The notes under the pieces were generated by a model, which saw only the letters and a list, made by a program, of their open reading frames with translations, was not told where the DNA came from and ran no database searches. The position numbers and the translations under genes are program-made. A stretch of DNA of 11,356 nt from Candidatus Moranbacteria bacterium CG_4_9_14_3_um_filter_45_14. GTDB lineage: Bacteria; Patescibacteriota; Minisyncoccia; Moranbacterales; UBA1568. The stretch is taken from contig PFVP01000024.1 in assembly GCA_002790675.1 (NCBI GenBank), positions 1-11,356 on the forward strand, read 5' to 3'. Of this stretch, positions 5,884 to 11,356 are shown piece after piece. The stretch's first letter is position 1. Each line of letters starts with the position of its first letter.

Positions 5884-7734
5884 ATGGAAAAAATCCTCAA
5901 GAATCTTTTCACCATTATCCTGCTTTTTCTGCTTCTCTCCGGCATCATCATTCTCTATCAGTCACCGGACAAGAAACCAGCAAGTGTATCTTTGAGCGAG
6001 CTCGTCACTGAAATCAATCAAGACAAAGTGAAGGCTATCACTATTCAGAGCAATATCCTTGATATTGAGCTACAAGATGGAAGCAAGCAGAAAGCCAGCA
6101 AGGAACCTGAAAGCTCCCTTACGGAGACACTGGCGAATTATGGTATCGACAAGGAAAGGGTGAACAATGTTTCCATCGCCATCAAAGAAGACTCGGGGTG
6201 GACACTTTGGCTTTCTGCCATTTTGCCATTCCTGCTCCCCTTCCTGCTTATTGGAGCTTTTATTTGGTTTATGCTCCGTCAGGCACAGCGCGGTAATGCT
6301 CAGGCGCTTTCCTTCGGGACAAGCCGTGCCCGTATGATCGACCCGAAAGACAAGAAAAAGCGCACTACCTTTGCCGATATCGCTGGTGCACAGGAAACGA
6401 AAACTGAACTGGAAGAAATCGTCGACTTTTTAAAACACCCGAAAAAATTCCTCAGTATGGGAGCGAAGATCCCGAAGGGAGTATTGCTCCTCGGCCCTCC
6501 AGGAATAGGGAAGACGCTTATGGCCAAGGCGGTTGCCGGTGAAGCTGGCGTTCCTTTCTTCAACATCAGTGGTTCGGAGTTTGTGGAGATGTTCGTCGGT
6601 GTCGGAGCTAGTCGTGTCCGAGATCTCTTCAAACAAGCTAAAAAAAATGCTCCATCTATCGTTTTTATCGATGAGATTGATGCTGTCGGCCGTCATCGTG
6701 GTTCAGGCTTGGGTGGCGGACACGACGAACGTGAACAGACATTGAACCAGATTCTCGTTGAAATGGATGGTTTTGAGACCAACACGAGCGTCATTGTCAT
6801 TGCCGCCACCAATCGTCCTGATGTACTCGATCCCGCTCTTCTCCGTCCTGGTCGTTTCGACCGGCGCGTTACGATGGATCTCCCTGATATCAATGAACGT
6901 GAGCAGATTCTCGTCATTCACACGAAAAACAAACCTATCGAGAAGAACGTTTCCTTGCGTGTCATTGCGGAACGAACCCCGGGATTCTCTGGTGCCGATC
7001 TCGCAAATCTCGTGAACGAAGGGGCTATTCTCGCTACGCGTCGCAACAAAAAAACTATTGATATGCCAGAGCTGACGGAATCCATCGAGAAAGTCATTCT
7101 TGGGCCGGAACGTCGTAGCCGGGTGATCAATAAAAAGGAAAAAGAAATCATCGCCTACCATGAAGGTGGCCACGCGCTCGTCGGCGCTAGTCTCTTGTAT
7201 GCCGATCCTGTTCAGAAAGTATCGATTATTTCTCGTGGGCATGCTGGCGGATACACGCTGGCTGTTCCTTCGGAAGACAAGAGTCTCCATTCTCACAATT
7301 ATTTCTTGGATGAATTGACGATGCTTCTTGGCGGGTACGCAAGCGAAAAACTCATTTTCGACGATACGACAACCGGGCCATCGAGTGATTTGGAACGTGC
7401 GACACATATAGCTCGCAATATGGTTACCCGTTACGGGATGAGCCGTCTCGGTGCACGAACCTTTGGAAAGAAGGAAGAAATGATTTTTCTAGGTCGTGAA
7501 ACACACGAGGATAGGGACTATTCAGAAAAGACCGCCCAAGATATCGACGGGGAAGTTTCCCTCCTCATCAACACCGCTTTCGATCGCGCTACGAAAATCT
7601 TGAACGAAAGACGTGTTGCTCTTGATACATTGGCACGCACGCTCCTCGAAAAAGAAACCATTGAAAAGGGTGAATTCGATGCTATTGTCGGAAAAGTTCC
7701 GGTAGAAAAAGTGCCTGAAGAAGAGAGGGTGTAG
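5884..7734 (+). CDS. ftsH: ATP-dependent zinc metalloprotease FtsH
   Basis: A hexameric membrane-anchored AAA+ protease that removes misfolded or short-lived membrane and cytosolic proteins. In the 616-residue form, two membrane helices (about 7-25 and 107-132) flank an extracytoplasmic domain. The AAA module has Walker A GPPGIGKT (204-211), the pore loop MFVG (236-239), Walker B IVFIDEID (259-266) and the second region of homology with ATNRP and RPGRFDR (308-327). The M41 protease site is HEGGH (426-430), with the third zinc ligand likely the Asp in TTGPSSDLERAT (about 502). All catalytic residues are present. A TTG at 5869 would add five residues, but ATG 5884 has a GGAT 9 nt upstream and begins the usual N-terminus. 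It follows tilS by 48 bp; tilS and ftsH also lie close together in Firmicutes. Confidence 0.97.
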   Translation: MEKILKNLFTIILLFLLLSGIIILYQSPDKKPASVSLSELVTEINQDKVKAITIQSNILDIELQDGSKQKASKEPESSLTETLANYGIDKERVNNVSIAIKEDSGWTLWLSAILPFLLPFLLIGAFIWFMLRQAQRGNAQALSFGTSRARMIDPKDKKKRTTFADIAGAQETKTELEEIVDFLKHPKKFLSMGAKIPKGVLLLGPPGIGKTLMAKAVAGEAGVPFFNISGSEFVEMFVGVGASRVRDLFKQAKKNAPSIVFIDEIDAVGRHRGSGLGGGHDEREQTLNQILVEMDGFETNTSVIVIAATNRPDVLDPALLRPGRFDRRVTMDLPDINEREQILVIHTKNKPIEKNVSLRVIAERTPGFSGADLANLVNEGAILATRRNKKTIDMPELTESIEKVILGPERRSRVINKKEKEIIAYHEGGHALVGASLLYADPVQKVSIISRGHAGGYTLAVPSEDKSLHSHNYFLDELTMLLGGYASEKLIFDDTTTGPSSDLERATHIARNMVTRYGMSRLGARTFGKKEEMIFLGRETHEDRDYSEKTAQDIDGEVSLLINTAFDRATKILNERRVALDTLARTLLEKETIEKGEFDAIVGKVPVEKVPEEERV

Positions 7735-7799
7735 AGGAAGCAGTGTTTCTTTTGTAGGGAGATGATTGCTACCCTTTTCGATTCTATTTTCGCCCGCCT

Positions 7800-7821
7800 C
7801 CCTGTCTATCAGCAGGCAGGG
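7800..7821. repeat. GC-rich palindrome, degenerate copy 2
   Basis: CCCTGTCT (7800-7807) pairs with AGGCAGGG (7814-7821) around a six-base loop, with one G-U pair in RNA. The 3' arm AGGCAGG and the loop length match the copy at 4239-4258; the 5' arm and loop have drifted. It lies in the 115-bp gap between ftsH and the next gene. No T-run follows directly, so it is not an obvious terminator. Confidence 0.45.
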
Positions 7822-7849
7822 GTCGGTAAGAAATTTTTGTTTGTAAACT

Positions 7850-8752
7850 ATGGAAAAAGTATACTTCCGTAAGCTTCTTTCCCAAGCGTGGGTTGCTTCT
7901 CGGGTGAAGAAGTTACCGTGGATTTTCGCATCCGTTGTGGCTCTTGCTGGTCTCACAGGAAATCACCTGAATGCCGATTTTGGAGAGGCAACTTCTCCGG
8001 AAGAACTCTTCCACATTATTGTACAGAAGTCACCGCAAGAAGCATGGTATATTTTCCTCGGTTTGTTCATTTTTTTTGTTATCAGTATTGTAGGAAAAAG
8101 CAATCTAATCGCTTCTCTTTCTTTCATCACATATAAAAATAACCTTCCGAATTATCCGACCACTCTCCGAGCCATAGGGAGCAACTTCATACGTTCATTC
8201 TTTCTCGAGTGCATAGCGCTTCTCTTTCTTATAGCGACTATAGCGATCCTCTCTCTTCCTCTCCTTATCGCGTCCGAAACGAATCCAGGAGCCCTGCCCT
8301 CCCTTATAATTTTTAGCTCCCTTACCTTCATTCCCATCGCTCTCACTATTTTTCTGATGAAACAATTTGCTCTTTTTTATCTCCTTCTCTCTCCGCTCGG
8401 CATTCGCGGATCTATCGAGACCAGCGGTGTTCTTTTTTCCCGTTTTTTCTCACTCAACCTCTTATTCATCTTCTTTACTTTTCTTGTAAGCGTGCTCTTT
8501 ACTTTTCTCGTAAATCTCGTTATCCTAGGTATTACCGTTCTTTCAAAAAATATTCCCCTCCCTTTCGGAGAAGGAGTTCTCCCCCTTATCGTTTCATTTG
8601 TTTTTTTTACCTGGTTCGCTCTTTTTGAACAGGCACTTTGGCTCGCATTTTTCCAATCCATCGGAGGCAAGTATGATCAGAGCAAAGCAGTCAAAGAAAA
8701 AGAGAACGGTCTCGATGCCGAAGTCCTCCCCGAAGTTCCTCCAGCACAATAA
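7850..8752 (+). CDS. Multi-pass membrane protein of unknown function
   Basis: A 300-residue protein I do not recognise as a named family. It has a basic N-terminal amphipathic stretch (about 1-21, ending SRVKKLPWIFA) and then about six hydrophobic segments: roughly 23-38, 65-84, 117-141, 150-182, 200-230 and 243-268. A charged cytoplasm-like tail ends EVLPEVPPAQ. The opening pattern (aromatic/basic stretch, then PWIFA) resembles uncharacterised integral membrane proteins common in candidate-phyla genomes. No catalytic motif, ATP-binding site or transporter signature is visible. ATG 7850 is the only sensible start; it has no Shine-Dalgarno and lies 115 bp after ftsH. tRNA-Val starts 21 bp after its stop, so the two are probably on one transcript. 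That it is a membrane protein is clear; its role is unknown. Confidence 0.85.
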   Translation: MEKVYFRKLLSQAWVASRVKKLPWIFASVVALAGLTGNHLNADFGEATSPEELFHIIVQKSPQEAWYIFLGLFIFFVISIVGKSNLIASLSFITYKNNLPNYPTTLRAIGSNFIRSFFLECIALLFLIATIAILSLPLLIASETNPGALPSLIIFSSLTFIPIALTIFLMKQFALFYLLLSPLGIRGSIETSGVLFSRFFSLNLLFIFFTFLVSVLFTFLVNLVILGITVLSKNIPLPFGEGVLPLIVSFVFFTWFALFEQALWLAFFQSIGGKYDQSKAVKEKENGLDAEVLPEVPPAQ

Positions 8753-8773
8753 GGAAACAGCATTTTCTTATTC

Positions 8774-8850
8774 GGACAATTAGCTCAGTTGGTTAGAGCG
8801 TCACATTGACATTGTGAAGGTCACTGGTTCGAATCCAGTATTGTCCACCA
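8774..8850 (+). tRNA. tRNA-Val (anticodon GAC)
   Basis: The cloverleaf is complete. The 7-bp acceptor stem GGACAAT/ATTGTCC is perfect, with discriminator A at 8847 and CCA encoded at 8848-8850. The D arm is GCTC/GAGC; the anticodon stem TCACA/TGTGA has loop TTGACAT with anticodon GAC at 8808-8810; the T arm ACTGG/CCAGT has loop TTCGAAT. The anticodon reads GUC and GUU valine codons. It follows the membrane protein gene by 21 bp with no clear promoter of its own and is followed by a strong terminator. Confidence 0.98.
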
Positions 8851-8862
8851 TTCGTTCAAATT

Positions 8863-8900
8863 AAAAATACCCCACTTCTTGAAGAAAGGGGTATTTTTTT
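8863..8900. terminator. Bidirectional Rho-independent terminator between convergent operons
   Basis: AAAAATACCCC (8863-8873) pairs perfectly with GGGGTATTTTT (8888-8898) around a 14-base loop. A T-run ends the + strand arm, and the A-run on the other arm gives a T-run on the - strand. It lies 12 bp after tRNA-Val and 18 bp after the end of the leftward operon, so it can end transcription from both sides. Confidence 0.9.
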
Positions 8901-8918
8901 GATAAACATTTGATAGGA

Positions 8919-9983
8919 CTAAGGATTGGGAGAAATAGCCGCAGGCGGTACGGGTGTATTCGTTCTGATACCAACATTCACATTTTGATTCGTATTACCC
9001 ATATATTGTACTGCTGGGCCGAAAGTCTTGGTTTGTGCATTCACTGTCTGAGAGACCTGGACATCGATATTCCTTATTTCTCTATTGATTTTCGATTGTA
9101 CTTCACCGACTCCATTCTGAATGAGATTGCTTACGAGCTTATTCGCCATTGCCGACACTACCCCGCTTAGTAGTTCTCCAGGATTCGTTGCCGTAGCGAT
9201 CATTTTGTTGCCCAAGTCTTGTACATTGGTAACGGCGGCCTGAATGGTTCCCGCCGGCGCCACCACCATTCCATTTTTTTCATCCGGCAAGAAACCGCCT
9301 GCCGATATCGCCTTGATCATCGCTGTTTGCCTGTTCATTTCTATTTGGTTTTGATATGCTTCCTGGGCTTGCAGTGTATAGCCGAAAGTATTGTTGGCAG
9401 GATTCGAAAAGAAAGCATTCAATCCTCGAAAGTCGCCCGTCGCGAACATCGTGCTGGGATTCGGAGTATATTCCTCCAAATTATAGACAGCTACTCCATT
9501 GTTTTCCGTTGTCGCATTCTTTGCCGCAGAAATGAGATATGAAACATAGTTGTCACCGATGCCATTGCTCCCGCCGGCAGGAGCGTAGTTTGCCGTGGAT
9601 CCTTTTCCTCGCGTGGTCATCGAGAAGAAATCATTCATATAGAGATTCGCATTTTGTGTCGGAGTTTGGTACAAAAATTCATTGAAATTCGTGATGTAAA
9701 GCGGTTGACTGCCAGTTCCTCCGCCGACCAGCTGGCCTACCTTGCTATTCAACATCTGTATAGTCGTCATTTTCAATGTCCCGAGAAGAGCCCCTTCGAC
9801 CTGACGTTGGATCTGCTCCATCATCTGTTTCATCATCGCTGCTGCGTATGTCGATCCCCAATAATCAGCTTTCGCTGGCTGAGGCATCGAAAAAAAGAAT
9901 GTGCTCAGAAACAGCATCAAAAGAGAGGCCGTCATTTTTTTCACCGTTTTCGTTGAATTCTTTCTTCCCCGTATTGAAATCAT
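8919..9983 (-). CDS. Exported protein of unknown function (possible secretion/surface apparatus component)
   Basis: A 354-residue protein with a clear signal peptide: basic N-terminus (1-16), hydrophobic core (about 17-33) and an AKA cleavage site at 37-39 before Asp40. The mature part starts with a Met/Gln-rich helix (MMKQMMEQIQRQ), then MLNSKVGQLVGG, a segment NEFLYQTPTQNANLYMNDFF, an Asn/Gly/Thr-rich middle, a helical C-terminal half, and a Pro-rich end (TPVPPAAISPNP). No enzyme motif is visible. The segment LYITNFNEFL and its setting recall exported proteins encoded beside type IV secretion-like (VirB4/VirB6) genes in candidate-phyla genomes. That is a memory-based inference, and no such ATPase gene is in this window. 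The start is 6 bp after the stop of the gene before it, so the two form an operon ending at the 8863-8900 terminator. M17 is an alternative start. Confidence 0.8.
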   Translation of the reverse strand: MISIRGRKNSTKTVKKMTASLLMLFLSTFFFSMPQPAKADYWGSTYAAAMMKQMMEQIQRQVEGALLGTLKMTTIQMLNSKVGQLVGGGTGSQPLYITNFNEFLYQTPTQNANLYMNDFFSMTTRGKGSTANYAPAGGSNGIGDNYVSYLISAAKNATTENNGVAVYNLEEYTPNPSTMFATGDFRGLNAFFSNPANNTFGYTLQAQEAYQNQIEMNRQTAMIKAISAGGFLPDEKNGMVVAPAGTIQAAVTNVQDLGNKMIATATNPGELLSGVVSAMANKLVSNLIQNGVGEVQSKINREIRNIDVQVSQTVNAQTKTFGPAVQYMGNTNQNVNVGIRTNTPVPPAAISPNP

Positions 9984-9989
9984 AAGCGT

Positions 9990-10976
9990 CTAAAAATTAA
10001 TTGGAATCGTATCGATGCCAAGATCAGCCAATTTTTTCGATACTTCATCACTGAACTCTGTAATACTGCCGAAGAATCCCTGTGCTTTGGAAAGCACCGC
10101 GATTTGTCCCAAAGGATCAGTATCTGACGGCTTCAACTCCCCTTTCAACTGCATCGCGTACTTGGCCAACTGCAGGGCTTTTATATGTACATCAAGCATT
10201 CTCTCCGGTACCTTTATGTCTCTCAATTCTTCCAACATTTTTTCTCCTCGCTTGGACAGATCATCGAGAGCCTGCATATTGCCAGATGCCAAGCTGGCAA
10301 TGGATTCGAGTGAGAGGCCATTGAATATGGCACTCAGATCATCCTGTGTCTGAAAGGTTTTCGGAGAATTGTTCGCGATCAAATAAGAAAGTACTGTCAA
10401 ATACTCCAACGCATCTTTTTTTTCTTGCTCAGACTGTCTCTTCTCGCTCAGGTTTTTGGATATTCTTTTCACCTTGATATCTTTTGCGGATACCTCAGGA
10501 AGAATGACTTCTTCGATAGTACCGCTCGTCACTTTATCGACAGAGTTGTTGATATCCTCCAGAGAAATTTCTTGTCCGCTCTTATTCGTGCTTTTGAGTA
10601 GCGAAGCGATTTCACTGGAAACCTGTTCTGTGAGATTGATTGCCCCCTCCTGAGAAGATGTTGATACGCTAGCATCTTTTTCCTTCATTACCTTGTCTCC
10701 TGGTGCGGGTTTCAACGGGTTATAACCGCTCATTACTTCTATTCCATCACTATAGCCATCGCCATCCGTATCCTTGTTCATCGGGTCTGTTCCATACAAT
10801 TTCTCCTCATCATTACCGAGGCCATCTTGATCGGCATCCTGAAAAATATTTTTCGTACTCGTGGTATCTGAGGCAAAAACAAAAACGGCCGTACTCAGAA
10901 TGAGTAAACTAAAGAAAAGAAAGAGCGTAAACCTCGTACCCTTTTCTGAAAAGCTCGGAAGGAATATTTTTGACAT
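9990..10976 (-). CDS. Exported thrombospondin type 3 calcium-loop protein
   Basis: A 328-residue protein with a basic N-terminus and a hydrophobic segment (about 15-35, ending VFVFA before SD) that acts as a signal peptide or anchor. Two EF-hand-like TSP3 loops follow: DADQDGLGNDEE (47-58) and DTDGDGYSDGIE (69-80), joined by the typical YGTDP linker and closed by GYNP. These loops bind calcium in exported proteins. The rest is Ser/Thr/Glu-rich and helical, with a C-terminal segment around VPERMLDVHIKALQLAKYA (about 255-272) then DPLGQIAVLSKAQGF; similar endings occur in candidate-phyla proteins next to secretion-like genes. It is the first gene of the leftward operon, with its own extended -10 promoter. 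The 5' leader would be about 20 nt and lacks a Shine-Dalgarno. The TSP3 call is firm; the role (surface, adhesion or apparatus assembly) is an inference. Confidence 0.88.
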   Translation of the reverse strand: MSKIFLPSFSEKGTRFTLFLFFSLLILSTAVFVFASDTTSTKNIFQDADQDGLGNDEEKLYGTDPMNKDTDGDGYSDGIEVMSGYNPLKPAPGDKVMKEKDASVSTSSQEGAINLTEQVSSEIASLLKSTNKSGQEISLEDINNSVDKVTSGTIEEVILPEVSAKDIKVKRISKNLSEKRQSEQEKKDALEYLTVLSYLIANNSPKTFQTQDDLSAIFNGLSLESIASLASGNMQALDDLSKRGEKMLEELRDIKVPERMLDVHIKALQLAKYAMQLKGELKPSDTDPLGQIAVLSKAQGFFGSITEFSDEVSKKLADLGIDTIPINF

Positions 10977-11003
10977 AGCTCTGTTTGTTTTTTATGTATT
11001 TTT

Positions 11004-11030
11004 ATTATAACACAATTTCATATAATTCAA
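11004..11030 (-). promoter_or_regulatory. Extended -10 promoter of the leftward exported-protein operon
   Basis: Read on the minus strand, a perfect TATAAT (plus-strand 11004-11009) is preceded by TGT, which makes an extended -10 element. A -35-like TTGAAT (11025-11030) lies 15 bp upstream, a short spacing that an extended -10 can tolerate. The predicted start near 10997 is about 20 nt before the ATG at 10976. Confidence 0.6.
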
Positions 11031-11325
11031 GTGGATATACGCCGTCTCCCTCTTTTTGATTATTTTCGAACGCAGTGTCAATACAATCAGATTAAATACA
11101 CAATGAATTGTTATACCTGTAGAGGTTACCATGCTAAAAGTATTGTTTGTGGGTAAATCATTGCGGATGGATTATGTAACGTAATGAGCAACATTCATTT
11201 TTTTGTAGAGAACTTGCTTTGGGCGAATGCCCGTTACTGCATAGAGAAACAATAGAAAAAATATTATGACACAATACAATCTGTTTGTCAATATCCGAGA
11301 GTGGGTTACAAAAATCGATCTGAAT
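11031..11325. other. Gene-poor region left of parS
   Basis: No convincing normal-size gene on either strand. It holds: a DnaA-box-like TGTGGGTAA at 11148-11156 (one mismatch from TTATCCACA on the minus strand); a GGGC/GCCC hairpin at 11221-11232; a distant inverted repeat GTAACG (11176-11181) and CGTTAC (11232-11237); and two tiny plus-strand frames, 11131-11184 and 11184-11255, which overlap at TAATG. The first has an AGAGG 5 nt before its ATG. It may be part of an origin-proximal intergenic region or hold the remains of a gene. Confidence 0.35.
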
Positions 11326-11343
11326 ATGTTCCACGTGGAACAT
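11326..11343. promoter_or_regulatory. parS: parS centromere site (ParB binding)
   Basis: A perfect 18-bp palindrome whose core, TGTTCCACGTGGAACA (11327-11342), fits the conserved bacterial chromosomal parS consensus (TGTTNCACGTGNAACA). ParB loads here, spreads along the DNA and, with ParA, moves the origin region to daughter cells. parS sites cluster near oriC and parAB. On the minus strand the site reads as the start of a frame, MFHVEH, a known translation artefact of parS. Confidence 0.9.
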
Positions 11344-11356
11344 CGGTATCAATCAA

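Noticed and set aside
6703..7407. 234-codon open frame antisense to ftsH
   Set aside because: It is opposite the conserved AAA and protease region of FtsH, where the coding strand is certain; there is no independent signal for a gene.
7757..7778. Possible terminator after ftsH (AGGG...CCCT then TTTT)
   Set aside because: The stem is only four base pairs with a large loop, too weak to call.
11158..11352. 64-codon minus-strand frame starting MIPMFHVEH
   Set aside because: The MFHVEH start is the parS palindrome read as codons. The rest has a Cys/Ser-rich, low-information composition, no recognisable domain and no Shine-Dalgarno.
1..11356. CRISPR array, insertion sequence or phage genes
   Set aside because: No direct repeats with regular spacers, no transposase or integrase motifs, and no phage structural genes were seen on either strand.

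Overview
The window looks like chromosome of a Candidate Phyla Radiation (Patescibacteria) bacterium, most likely a parcubacterium-type lineage. The grounds are a four-domain ribosomal protein S1, compact housekeeping genes, almost no Shine-Dalgarno sequences before start codons, a GC-rich palindrome of a type common in such genomes, and a secreted pair led by a thrombospondin-type-3 calcium-loop protein. TGA works as a normal stop (end of the first partial gene and of tilS), so the Gracilibacteria/SR1 recoded genetic code does not apply. The lineage is an inference from style, not from a marker-gene match.

Layout. Positions 1-2705 (+) are the end of a cell-surface glycan locus: the tail of a probable glycosyltransferase followed by two paralogous polytopic O-antigen ligase/polymerase-like (Wzy_C/WaaL) proteins. 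Positions 2706-2994 hold no protein gene of normal size. They contain hairpins, a good sigma70-type promoter and an intrinsic terminator that together outline a transcript of about 110 nt just before rpsA. Positions 2995-7734 (+) are housekeeping: ribosomal protein S1 (rpsA), a terminator that includes the GC-rich palindrome, guanylate kinase (gmk), tRNA-Ile lysidine synthase (tilS, overlapping gmk) and the membrane AAA protease ftsH. A second, degenerate palindrome lies after ftsH, then a multi-pass membrane protein of unknown function and tRNA-Val(GAC). A bidirectional terminator at 8863-8900 separates this rightward set from a convergent two-gene operon (10976 to 8919, minus strand). That operon encodes an exported TSP3 calcium-loop protein and an exported alpha-helical/Asn-rich protein, and has its own extended -10 promoter.

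The right edge (about 11031-11356) has no convincing gene but ends with a perfect 18-bp palindrome containing TGTTCCACGTGGAACA, which is a ParB-binding parS centromere. This suggests the window lies near the replication origin or a parAB locus. The most interesting signals are the parS site with its gene-poor flank, the promoter/short RNA/terminator module before rpsA, the exported operon, and the near absence of Shine-Dalgarno sites.
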